Source of the DNA: CAZNXE01 sp964576465
Lineage (GTDB): Bacteria > Planctomycetota > Planctomycetia > Pirellulales > JAEUIK01
Assembly (NCBI GenBank): GCA_964576465.1
Contig: CAZNXE010000111.1
Location: forward strand, 1 to 16,349
DNA length: 16,349 bases
Direction of reading: 5' to 3'
Below the pieces are notes generated by a model. It saw nothing but the letters and a program-made list of their open reading frames with translations, was not told the DNA's origin and ran no database searches. Both the position numbers and the translations under genes were made by a program. Below, one piece after another: positions 1 through 7,208 of this stretch (its first letter is position 1; each line of letters opens with the position of its first letter).

Positions 1-40
1 CCACAACCATCCCGAAGTGAAAGCACTTGCATAATGTTGG

Positions 41-80
41 TAAGCGAGGGAACGCAGTGTATTACCGGTTGGTCCCTCGC
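41..80 (+). repeat. Dispersed palindromic repeat, copy 1
   Basis: This 40-base stretch matches 11734-11773 at 36 of 40 positions. Its ends pair as an 8-base stem, gcgaggga (44-51) with tccctcgc (73-80), around a loop containing the shared core attaccggttgg. The match at a second intergenic site 11.7 kb away marks it as a member of a dispersed family. Unlike copy 2, it lacks the longer outer arms. It may act as a transcript-end or RNA structure; no protein is encoded. Confidence 0.7.
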
Positions 81-81
81 A

Positions 82-221
82 GGGTGGCACCGGTTCTCTG
101 AACCGGTGGGGCGAAGCCCCAGGAGGTGAGCGCGGCACCAATTCACGCGTCGCTCGCCTGATTGCAGCTTAACCAGCCTCCTGTGACTTCGTCACACCGG
201 TTCAGAGAACCAGTGCTACCC
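82..221. repeat. Large imperfect inverted repeat with nested hairpins
   Basis: The left arm (82-108) and the right arm (195-221) are 27 bases each and reverse complements at 25 positions. Inside them, caggagg (120-126) pairs with cctcctg (177-183). Two small hairpins sit against the arms: ggggc-gaa-gcccc (108-120) and tgtgac-ttc-gtcaca (182-196). It directly follows the repeat at 41-80 and has no coding potential. It could be a non-autonomous mobile element of MITE type, or a structured intergenic repeat; the sequence does not decide between these. Confidence 0.65.
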
Positions 222-277
222 AGAGGTCATTCGTCTCAGTTGTTTCGATCCGATCTCCTCATTGGAAGTGAGAAAAT

Positions 278-293
278 GTGGTTCCGGAACCAC
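278..293. promoter_or_regulatory. Perfect 16-base palindrome, possible operator
   Basis: The sequence gtggttccggaaccac equals its own reverse complement over all 16 bases. It has no spacer, so it suits a dimeric DNA-binding protein better than an RNA hairpin. It lies about 640 bases upstream of the secretion operon, which is far for an operator. No -35/-10 pair is evident beside it, so a regulatory role is a guess. Confidence 0.3.
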
Positions 294-684
294 GGTCGTG
301 GTTGGGATTATCGTGACGGCTGCGCGGTGATGCTTGGCTGATGGAGTAACGCTGCTTCACGTTCGGTGCCGTCTGTCGATCGCCTGGTCATCGACTCGGG
401 CATCCACCTGCGAAAGTGCCGCGGATGTCGTCGCCGCGATCGCGACGAGGCAGTATGAACAAGTGCAGGAACACCTCGCCCGTCGCACCTCAGAGCACGT
501 AAAGCCACTCCACAGCAAACCACACCACACCAAGGTTGGCCCCGCGGGTTCAACGACCCATCGCAGCCAACCCCACCATCCCGACCCCACGTCCCCAGGC
601 AAAACGCAGGACCCGCGAGTATGATGCCAAAGGCCCTGCGCAATCGCAACGTTCGTTTTCGGCCACCCGATGAAGGTGAAGGGC

Positions 685-701
685 GCTTCGCACAGCGAAG
701 C
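685..701. repeat. Short hairpin
   Basis: A 7-base stem, gcttcgc with gcgaagc, encloses the loop aca. There is no T-run after it, so it is not a convincing intrinsic terminator. The same gcgaag core appears in the hairpins at 108-120 and near 16327-16337, which suggests a common motif of intergenic repeats in this genome. Confidence 0.4.
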
Positions 702-929
702 ATGGGGGTGCGTATTCGGTTTCTGGAACCTTTGTTTCTCCCAATGCTCCCTCGCGAACTCCCAACAGAGATTTCTTCACTCGACTGGCGGATTGTGTCG
801 ATAGCAACGATTAAGAGGGGGATAAGGGGAAGGTGTGCCTCGATGTGGCACACGAGCCTGACCAGACCGGGAATCAGTGGATGGATCCAAGTCAGCAAGC
901 GACTCAGAAAAAGCAGGCGAGTACAAGAG

Positions 930-2706
930 ATGCGGATCTTTTACAAGCTAAGAATCGTTCTTCTCTGCTTGATTGCATCCGGCTGCTCGGTTTCGCCTAA
1001 GCGGACCGATGCAGTCCGAATTCAGCCGCAGTTCGAATTAGCTAGACGTGACATCAGTGCCGTCTCACCGAGCCAAGCCCTTCAAATTGAGCCAAATTAC
1101 GGTTCACACTCTGCGATGAACCATGCCGCCGAATCCTCATTGGCTCCCGTCAGGCTAGCAGTCGAGAGGCGGCAACACACCTCGTTGACGCCTTCGGGCG
1201 AGCAGCAAACAATCACTTCTGTCACAAGAACGTCCCTCGTTACGGAACGAAATCGCGAGACATCTCCGATCGTCATCTTCCATGACACGAGCAGCGAAAA
1301 GCGATCCAGTTATGAGCCCTCGGTCTGGCCAGTGGAACAGATCCCGAGCCCCGAGCCAGCTCCTGTACTTCGGCTGCAGAATGTGATTGATTCGGTGTAC
1401 GCGTCCTATCCACTGTTGGAGGCTGCGTTTCTATCACGAGCCATTGCCGACGGAGAAATGCTTTCCGCCCGGGGCGCGTTTGATCTTAAGCTCACGGGCG
1501 GCGGTACGAGCGGACCTCTCGGGTTCTATAAAACCAATCGCTTCGGTACAGGTGCGAGCCAACCGCTTTTCTCTGGCGGAGAGATCTTTGGAGGTTACAA
1601 AATCGGACGCGGTAATTTCCAGCCCTGGTTTGGCGAACGGGAAACCAACAACGNNNNNNNNNNNNNNNNTCGCCGTTCCCTTGGCGCAAAATCGCCAAAC
1701 CGATGCACGTCGAGCCGCGTTTTTCCGAGCGACCTATGGCCGCAACGCAGTGGAGCCGGGCATTCAAACGCAGATCATTGCATTTGTTTGGGAGGCGTCG
1801 TATTCCTACTGGCAGTGGGTCGCCGCGGGCCAGAATCATCAAATCGCTAGGTCGCTCTTAGAAATTGCTCAGCAACGTAATGACGGCTTAAGAAAACGAG
1901 TCAATGCGGGAGACTTGGCACCGATTGAGTTGACAGACAACCGGCGGTTGATCGTCTCGCGACAAGCGGCTCTCATCGACGCCCGACGAAAACTGCAACA
2001 GTCCGCCATCAAACTGTCGCTGTTTCTGAGAACTCCCGAAGGCCGTCCGACCATCCCCTCCGAGGACCAACTACCGGCAGTGTTTCCCGAAGCCGCGTCG
2101 GTCGATTTTGAACGAATGGATGGCGACATCCAGCGGGCAATGTCAAACCGTCCCGAACTACGGTTTCTGGACTTTTCGCGGAGACAGTTTGAAGTCGATC
2201 TGGCTCAGGCTCGAAACCTGTACTTGCCCGAAGTGGACGCGGTGTTGTTCACTTCACAAGACACAGGTGCCGCGGCCAGTTCCATAAGAGACAAGACACC
2301 GTTTGAACTTGAAGCGTCTTTGCAGGTCAGCGTTCCTCTTCAACGTCGAAAGGCGCTCGGCAAGATTCAGTCCATCGAAGGCAAGATCGCACAACTGTCG
2401 GCTAAAGTCGGTTTCACGCAGGACAAGATTGCCACAGATGTTCAAGAAGTTTACGCGGCGCTGCTGGCTGCCATTCAGCGTATTGCCAGGGCCCGCGAGA
2501 GCCTGGAACTCGCCCGCACCATGGAGCAGGCCGAACGGCGCAAGTTCGATCTCGGCGACAGCAATCTATTAGTGGTCAACTTGCGAGAAAAGGCAACGGC
2601 CGATGCCGCAAGAACCGTCTTGCAGGCGATGCTGGACTACTTTCAGGCTCAGGCTGACTATCGCGCAGCGATGGCATTGGACGCCAACCCGGAAGGTGTA
2701 CCTTAG
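930..2706 (+). CDS. TolC-family outer membrane efflux lipoprotein (interrupted by an assembly gap)
   Basis: Likely the outer membrane channel of a type I secretion or efflux complex, acting with the ABC and HlyD-type proteins encoded just downstream. Translation from the ATG at 930 gives a signal peptide ending in a lipobox (IASGC, Cys19), so this start is preferred over the in-frame ATG at 621, whose first 103 residues resemble nothing. A low-complexity Ser/Pro-rich stretch follows, then TolC-type sequence: LRLQNVIDSVYASYP before the gap, VPLAQNRQTDARR after it, then long helices such as ARESLELARTMEQAERRKFD and AMLDYFQAQADYRAAM near the C terminus. The frame changes across the 16 N at 1654-1669; a true gap length divisible by three would restore one continuous gene of about 590 residues. 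The next gene starts 2 bases after the stop. No convincing ribosome binding site precedes 930. Confidence 0.85.
1654..1669. other. Assembly gap (16 N) inside the TolC-like gene
   Basis: Both sides encode the same TolC-like protein but in different frames. The literal 16 bases are therefore probably not the true length, since a multiple of three is needed. TolC relatives usually have a short Gly-rich stretch (of the type GGE-R-G) before the VPL motif. That would suggest roughly 7-8 residues spanning the gap, about 21 missing bases. This is inference from the family pattern. Confidence 0.85.
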
Positions 2707-2708
2707 TC

Positions 2709-4862
2709 ATGGATGAACAGACGACTACAACTGCTCATCAACTCGCCGACTTGTTGGAATGGCTGGCAGCGGAGTGTGATGTCGCGTTCGACCGTGTCAT
2801 TGCCAAGCGTGCGGTTCAGGAAGCACAGCGAGGCTGGCCGGGAAGCGAGCAGGACCGCTGGTGGAAATGGCTTATCGAGGCTGGCGACAGCATGGGCTTG
2901 CGAGTCCGAGTAGTCGAGTTCACCATCGAGCAAGCCCTACAAGCGGTTCGTGAGAAGACCCTGGCGGTCCATTTATCTGATTCCTCGCAGCCTTGGCTGT
3001 TGATCCATCGACAGCGCGGCCACAAGTTTCACACGATTACTGCCGAGACGGGACGTATCGGACGCTGGGTTTCGCGCTCACAACTGGCCGCATTGATGGA
3101 CAACCCCCATCGAGATGAGTTGTTAGTTTGGGTTGTTGTCGAGCGGGCCATGACTTGTCAGAAAGCAGATGTGGGAGAGATCGGTTTGCCGCGAAAACCG
3201 CTGTCCCGTCTGTGGATGATGTTGGCTCCGGAACGACCGGACATGCGCGTCGTGTTCGTATTCGCCTTGTTCGTCGGAGTGTTATCACTGGCGACGCCTT
3301 TAGCAATCGAGATATTGGTGTCCACGGTCGCCTTTGGTCGCTCATTGCAACCGATTGTAGTGTTGGCGGTGATCCTATTTGCATTCCTGACTTTTTCCGC
3401 CATCGTTCAAGCCGTGGAAAAGTATGTCGTCGAATTCATTCAGCAGCGGCTATTCGTGCGCATCGCCGGAGATTTGGCCTATCGGTTGCCGCGTGTTCGT
3501 CGCGACGCGTTAGACGGGCAATTTGCTCCAGAATTGGCGAACCGCTTCTTCGACGTGGTCACCGTTCAGAAAGTCGTTGCAACGCTTCTCGTGGATGGTC
3601 TGGATCTGGTGATCGTGACGGTGGCCGGTATGGTGGTGCTAGCGTTGTTCCACCCGCTGCTGCTGGGGCTGGAATTGATTGTGATGGCACTTATCTTGTT
3701 TCTGTTGTTCGTGCTGGGACGAGGTGGCATTGCGAGCAGCATCAAGGAGTCGAAGATTAAATATTCGATGGCGGCCTGGCTGGAGGGTTTGGCACGCTGT
3801 AGTAACACTCTCAAGCACGAAGGAGGCAATGAATTCGCCATCGAGCACGCCGACCGCATCTCGCGAATATACTTAACGGCGCGTCAGGCTCATTTCCGAG
3901 TCCTGTTCCGCCAGGTCATCTTCAGCCTAGGGCTGTATGCAATTGCCAGCGCCATCTTGTTCGGTGCCGGAGGCTTTCTGGTCATCCAAGGTCAGTTGTC
4001 ATTGGGACAACTGGTGGCCGCCGAACTAATTGTCACAATCACTCTTGGGTCCGTGCTAAAGATGGGGAAGCACCTTGAAGGATTCTATGATCTCATGGCA
4101 TCCGTCGACAAATTGGGCACACTATTTGACTTACCCCTGGAGCGACAAGATGGTTTGCTGTCGCTACCGGGTAGCGGCGGCATCATGCTAAACCTCCGCG
4201 ACGTCAGTTACGAGTACCGTGAAGGCCAAGCCGTATTTGAGAATATCAACTTGGCAGTCGAGTCTGGGTCAAGCGTGGGCATCTGCGGACCTCCAGGTTG
4301 CGGTAAGACTACGCTGTCCGAGTTACTCTTTGGCCTCAGGAAAGCGACACTCGGAAATATCGAGATGGACGGAGTGGATAGCGATAATCTAAGGCCGGAC
4401 GTGTTGCGGCGGCACGTGTCGCTGGTGGGACCGATCGAGGTGATCGAGGGCACGATTGCCGAAAACGTTCATCTCGATCGAGTTGAAGTCGATTCTACCG
4501 ACGTCCACGGATCTCTACGGCAAGTCGATTTATTGGATGACGTATTTCTGTTGCCCAGCGGTTTGGAAACTCCGTTGACCGCTACCGGCTCTCCACTCTC
4601 GGAAACCCAGCTGCGCAGGTTGATGCTCGCACGGGCAATTGCCGGGAGTCCCAGACTGCTGGTCATCGATACCCTGCTGGATGCCCTGCCTGACGATCAA
4701 GCCCTGCACCTGATGTCAAATCTTTTCGGGAAAGATGTCTCCTGGACACTGCTTGTTTTCAGTGGTCGACTCCAGATATTGAAGTGTTGCGATCGCATTG
4801 TCGACATGAGAGGGAGCACGTTGGAACCGAAAGATTGGAACCGTGAAAGGACCGGGCAATGA
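2709..4862 (+). CDS. ABC exporter, HlyB-like, with degenerate ATPase motifs
   Basis: Inner membrane subunit of a type I secretion-like system, 717 residues, a normal length for an exporter with an N-terminal accessory domain. Residues 1-170 may be a degenerate C39-peptidase-like domain; no catalytic Cys in a QxxC context is visible. A six-helix transmembrane domain covers about 179-450 and a nucleotide-binding domain about 480-700. Walker A is intact (GPPGCGKTT, 527-535) and the Walker B Asp is present (D654). Other key positions are altered: the Q-loop Gln aligns with G574, the signature LSGGQ reads LSETQ (630-634), the catalytic Glu after Walker B is T655, and the switch His aligns with S685. 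ATP may bind, but efficient hydrolysis is doubtful unless a partner supplies it. A ggaagg motif lies 12 bases before the ATG; the stop overlaps the next start as ATGA. Confidence 0.88.
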   Translation: MDEQTTTTAHQLADLLEWLAAECDVAFDRVIAKRAVQEAQRGWPGSEQDRWWKWLIEAGDSMGLRVRVVEFTIEQALQAVREKTLAVHLSDSSQPWLLIHRQRGHKFHTITAETGRIGRWVSRSQLAALMDNPHRDELLVWVVVERAMTCQKADVGEIGLPRKPLSRLWMMLAPERPDMRVVFVFALFVGVLSLATPLAIEILVSTVAFGRSLQPIVVLAVILFAFLTFSAIVQAVEKYVVEFIQQRLFVRIAGDLAYRLPRVRRDALDGQFAPELANRFFDVVTVQKVVATLLVDGLDLVIVTVAGMVVLALFHPLLLGLELIVMALILFLLFVLGRGGIASSIKESKIKYSMAAWLEGLARCSNTLKHEGGNEFAIEHADRISRIYLTARQAHFRVLFRQVIFSLGLYAIASAILFGAGGFLVIQGQLSLGQLVAAELIVTITLGSVLKMGKHLEGFYDLMASVDKLGTLFDLPLERQDGLLSLPGSGGIMLNLRDVSYEYREGQAVFENINLAVESGSSVGICGPPGCGKTTLSELLFGLRKATLGNIEMDGVDSDNLRPDVLRRHVSLVGPIEVIEGTIAENVHLDRVEVDSTDVHGSLRQVDLLDDVFLLPSGLETPLTATGSPLSETQLRRLMLARAIAGSPRLLVIDTLLDALPDDQALHLMSNLFGKDVSWTLLVFSGRLQILKCCDRIVDMRGSTLEPKDWNRERTGQ

Positions 4863-6205
4863 TTGAGAACAACAGGTCTTCAGCGACTGCCAGCCAGCTT
4901 CNNNNNNNNNNTGAATTTGAAGATCTCTTCCCATCACTGCGACTGGCGAAGTCGTCTCGTTGGGCGCACAGCATGGCCAAGTGGTTGGGGTTGTTGTTAC
5001 TGGTGATTGTCTGTTTCATTGCCTTCGCGCCCTGGCAGCAATTCGTCCGTGGCAGCGGGCGCGTGGTGGCTTACGCGCCGTTGCAACGTCGGCAAATTGT
5101 GCAGTCGCCGATCTCGGGTCGAGTCGCGAATTGGGCCGCCGATATTCGCGAAGGACTCCGGGTGGAACAGGGCCAGATGATCGTCGAGATCCAAGACCTG
5201 GATCCCAACTTGCTCTCACGTCTGCAGGAGCAAGTCGCTGCGACTGATCGCGAGCTGGAGTCGTTGAAACAGGTTTCCGATGCATACGAATCGCAGGTCG
5301 AAGCGTTTCACGTCGTGCGCGTGCAGACGGTTGCCGCCGCTGAAGAGTACATCAAGATGGCTCAACAGAAGCTAAAGGCGGAGGAACAGAACCTCGAAGC
5401 CGTAAAGGCCGCACTGCTGCAGGTCGAAGCGGACTACGAGCGACAACAAAGACTGGCGAAAGAGGGATTGGCCTCGACATTTAAGCAACAGGTCGCCGAA
5501 CGCAAGAAACAAGAAGCTTTGGCCAAGGTGGAACAGGCCAAAGCCTACATTGCTTCGGCTCAGAACGGCGTCGACGCCAAAAACAATGAACGCAGCGCGA
5601 AAGAGCGTGAAGCGGAAGCCAAAATCAACTCCGCGACCGCTCAACTCCGAAAGGCCCAGGGGGACGTGGCCAAGACGGAAAAGGCTTTGGTGGCCTTGAA
5701 CGTAAAACTGACCCAACAGCGAAGCCAAGTTGTGGTCGCGCCCTGGGATGGCTTTATTTTCAAGTTGGAAACATTCCAACAAGGGGCGATCGTCAAGCAA
5801 GGGGATCCACTCTTCACGCTGGTTCCCGATACGACGGACCGGGCCGTCGAAATCTGGTTGAAAGGCAACGACGCATCGTGGGTCGCGACGGGGCGCCACG
5901 TGCGACTGCAATTTGAAGGCTGGCCCGGAATTCAGCTTGCCGGCTGGCCATCTATCGCGGTGAACACTTTCGGCGGCCAAGTCGCCGTGGTGGACTCAAC
6001 CGACGATGGCCAGGGCCAATTTCGGATCTTAATCCGCCCCGATCCGAACTCCAATCCTTGGCCATCCGATCGCTTTCTGCGGCAGGGTGTCCGAACCAAC
6101 GGCCTGGTAATGCTGGAACGGGTTCCGCTGTGGTTTGAACTCTGGCGGCAGTTGAACGGTTTCCCTCCGGTCGTGGAAACGCAACCGTCTAAGAAGGTGT
6201 TTTAG
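4859..6205 (+). CDS. HlyD-family membrane fusion (periplasmic adaptor) protein
   Basis: Adaptor bridging the ABC subunit to the TolC-like channel across the periplasm; 448 residues, typical of the family. A cytoplasmic N-terminal tail precedes one transmembrane helix (42-59). A first lipoyl-like half follows (QIVQSPISGRVANWAADIREG), then about 130 residues of Ala/Lys/Glu/Gln-rich coiled coil. The second lipoyl half (VVVAPWDGFIFKLETFQQGA) leads into a beta-barrel region. The ATG overlaps the ABC gene stop by 4 bases, which implies translational coupling; gaaagga at 4845-4851 is the likely ribosome binding site. The 10 N at 4902-4911 fall in the cytoplasmic tail, and the frame is the same on both sides. 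The exported substrate is not evident from the sequence. Confidence 0.9.
   Translation: MIENNRSSATASQLXXXXEFEDLFPSLRLAKSSRWAHSMAKWLGLLLLVIVCFIAFAPWQQFVRGSGRVVAYAPLQRRQIVQSPISGRVANWAADIREGLRVEQGQMIVEIQDLDPNLLSRLQEQVAATDRELESLKQVSDAYESQVEAFHVVRVQTVAAAEEYIKMAQQKLKAEEQNLEAVKAALLQVEADYERQQRLAKEGLASTFKQQVAERKKQEALAKVEQAKAYIASAQNGVDAKNNERSAKEREAEAKINSATAQLRKAQGDVAKTEKALVALNVKLTQQRSQVVVAPWDGFIFKLETFQQGAIVKQGDPLFTLVPDTTDRAVEIWLKGNDASWVATGRHVRLQFEGWPGIQLAGWPSIAVNTFGGQVAVVDSTDDGQGQFRILIRPDPNSNPWPSDRFLRQGVRTNGLVMLERVPLWFELWRQLNGFPPVVETQPSKKVF
4902..4911. other. Assembly gap (10 N) in the HlyD-like gene
   Basis: Ten N fall between codons 14 and 19 of the membrane fusion protein. The reading frame is unchanged across them, so the gap need not mean gene damage. 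The missing residues lie in the cytoplasmic tail before the transmembrane helix. Confidence 0.85.
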
Positions 6206-6291
6206 GATCGCGATCGCCGTGAGTTGTTTTCGCAGCTTATCATGATGGTCGTGGAATTCATGTTTCGTGACGTGGCTCGGAGGGCGAACGG

Positions 6292-6405
6292 ATGGACAAG
6301 CTTGCTCGCAGGTACCCCAGTGACGTGACGGATGCCGAGTGGGAGAAAATTCGACACTTGATCCCACCGAGCCTGCCCGTGGGCGATGATCGGAGAACTC
6401 CATGA
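6292..6405 (+). pseudogene. IS5-type transposase, N-terminal fragment
   Basis: A 37-codon frame starts MDKLARRYPSDVTDAEWEKI, continues to a PPSLPVGDDRRTP tail and stops at 6403-6405. The pattern YPSD-TDAEW followed by an I-x-x-LIPP-type segment is the typical start of IS5-family transposases (DUF4096-type N terminus). The rest of the transposase, including the DDE catalytic core, is missing from the following sequence, so this is a remnant and not an active element. I could not define terminal inverted repeats. It sits between the secretion operon and the tRNA-end repeats, marking a site of past insertion or rearrangement. Confidence 0.65.
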
Positions 6406-6486
6406 AAACCATGCAACTAGTGCACGGCATCGAGAGCAGAAAATCCTAGTTTCTACGTAACTGCCGTCGATTCGACAGGTGAGTTT

Positions 6487-6533
6487 CTGGCTACGCAAGC
6501 CGGGGGTTGGCGGTTCGAGCCCGCTCGTCTCCA
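6487..6533 (+). pseudogene. tRNA-Ala-like 3' half (anticodon arm to discriminator base)
   Basis: The stretch folds as the 3' part of a tRNA. There is an anticodon stem ctggc/gccgg with a 7-base loop tacgcaa (anticodon position CGC, Ala), a 5-base variable region, a T arm ggcgg-ttcgagc-ccgct, the acceptor strand cgtctcc, and discriminator A at 6533. Upstream there is no D arm and no complementary ggagacg acceptor strand, and position 33 is A instead of T, so it is not a working tRNA. The last 29 bases (6505-6533), plus the following base c6534, recur at 7209-7238. Such 3' ends are left behind when mobile elements integrate at tRNA genes, which is the likely origin here. Confidence 0.6.
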
Positions 6534-6534
6534 C
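6505..6534 (+). repeat. Direct repeat copy A: tRNA 3' end, possible attachment site
   Basis: Thirty bases covering the T arm and acceptor strand match 7209-7238 with one difference (g6509 versus a7213). The two copies have the same orientation and are 704 bases apart. They bracket the toxin-antitoxin pair. No integrase is present between them. Confidence 0.65.
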
Positions 6535-6554
6535 GAAGCTCCTTGTATGGCTCT

Positions 6555-6583
6555 TTGACGTGCGCATCGCACCCTTGTTAAGC
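6555..6583 (+). promoter_or_regulatory. Candidate promoter and operator of the toxin-antitoxin pair
   Basis: A good -35-like ttgacg (6555-6560) lies 17 bases before a poor -10-like ttaagc (6578-6583). Between them sits the inverted repeat gtgcg-cat-cgcac (6560-6572). This is placed where an antitoxin dimer could bind to repress its own operon, as is usual for type II modules. The box match is weak, so the placement is tentative. Confidence 0.35.
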
Positions 6584-6590
6584 TGGTAGC

Positions 6591-6596
6591 AAGGAG
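6591..6596 (+). promoter_or_regulatory. Ribosome binding site for the antitoxin
   Basis: The strong motif aaggag lies 11 bases before the ATG at 6608. A nearer ATG at 6598 hits a stop after six codons, so 6608 is the better start. Confidence 0.55.
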
Positions 6597-6607
6597 TATG
6601 CAGCACC

Positions 6608-6862
6608 ATGAGTACTGAAGTTCCCAGCGAATTGGATGCCTTTCGCCACTTTGTCGATCAGCAAGTGGTCGGTGGCACAGTCTCGTCTGTCGATGAGTTG
6701 TGGGCCAACTATCAACAGTACCGGGAGGAGCTACAGCGGCTGCGTGCAGAGATTTTGGAGTCCGCTGCCCAGGCGGATGCGGGCCAGGCACAACCGCTCG
6801 ATCTGGACGCGCTCGACGAACGGGTGCTTCGCAGGCTTTCTGACCGAGGCACGACCGACTGA
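6608..6862 (+). CDS. Putative type II antitoxin
   Basis: An 84-residue acidic, mostly helical protein encoded immediately before a RelE/ParE-type toxin. The toxin ATG overlaps its TGA by one base (tgatg), typical of coupled antitoxin-toxin pairs. The N-terminal half has no clear ribbon-helix-helix or PhdYeFM signature that I can name. The C-terminal half (REELQRLRAEILESAAQ, then LDALDERVLRRLSDRG) looks like the toxin-wrapping segment of an antitoxin. Its function is assigned from gene order and size. Self-repression through the inverted repeat at 6560-6572 is plausible. Confidence 0.65.
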   Translation: MSTEVPSELDAFRHFVDQQVVGGTVSSVDELWANYQQYREELQRLRAEILESAAQADAGQAQPLDLDALDERVLRRLSDRGTTD

Positions 6863-7161
6863 TGGCCTCAGCGACCTGGACGCCACGGGCAGCAACTGAT
6901 CTTGAAGCGATTGTTTTCTACGTCGCAGATCGCGAATCGCGGCCACGGACAGCACTGCAATTGAGTCGTGACATCGTTGCCAAGTGCGAAGCCTATGCGA
7001 GTAATCCCGAGCTTGGGACACGCCGCGACGACCTGCTTCCTGGAGTCCGCATCATGCGACACAAGCGTTACGTGATCATCTACCGAGCTACGAAAGACGG
7101 CATCGAGGTGTTACGCGTAATCGACGGCGCTCGAGACTTTCCTGCCCTCCTGGGCCAATGA
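6862..7161 (+). CDS. RelE/ParE-family toxin
   Basis: A 99-residue protein with the plan of the RelE/ParE superfamily: ATWTPRAATDLEAIVFYVAD at the N terminus, the central NPELGTRRDDLLPGVR loop, then YVIIYRATKDGIEVLRVIDGARDF at the C terminus. Toxins of this fold inhibit either translation (mRNA cleavage on the ribosome) or DNA gyrase. The conserved R-x-x-L-x-P-G-x-R pattern favours the ParE-like branch, but the target cannot be fixed from sequence. The start overlaps the antitoxin stop. The second tRNA-end repeat begins 47 bases after its stop. Confidence 0.85.
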   Translation: MASATWTPRAATDLEAIVFYVADRESRPRTALQLSRDIVAKCEAYASNPELGTRRDDLLPGVRIMRHKRYVIIYRATKDGIEVLRVIDGARDFPALLGQ

Positions 7162-7208
7162 ACTCCTGAACCGCTCACACGCGCGTGACGCAGCGCCATT
7201 GGGTGCAA

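Larger units (their letters stand above)
222..929. other. Intergenic region with no supported gene
   Basis: About 700 bases before the secretion operon contain open frames on both strands, but none looks like a protein. Their translations are rich in Arg, Ser, Cys and His, overlap each other, and lack any family motif. The frame open from 621 runs into the lipoprotein gene only because no stop intervenes. Visible structure is a perfect palindrome at 278-293 and a 7-base-stem hairpin, gcttcgc-aca-gcgaagc, at 685-701. The operon promoter should lie here, but I cannot place it with confidence. Confidence 0.6.

Noticed and set aside
1..300. CRISPR array
   Set aside because: The repeats here are inverted hairpins, not direct repeats at regular spacing, and no cas gene is present in the window.
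308..898. A 196-codon reverse-strand open frame and overlapping frames before the secretion operon
   Set aside because: Arg/Ser/Cys-rich translation without family motifs or a start signal; it overlaps other equally open frames and reads as non-coding sequence.
621..929. N-terminal extension of the TolC-like gene from the ATG at 621
   Set aside because: The lipoprotein signal peptide begins at 930; the 103 preceding residues have no recognisable features and would block export.
5372..5980. 202-codon reverse frame inside the HlyD-like gene
   Set aside because: It is the antisense shadow of the coiled-coil region; the + strand frame has clear family features.
6202..6609. Reverse-strand frames across the tRNA-like fragment (and at 7080-7265)
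   Set aside because: Their protein-like parts (VETSGLEP and similar) are translations of the antisense of tRNA 3' ends, not genes.
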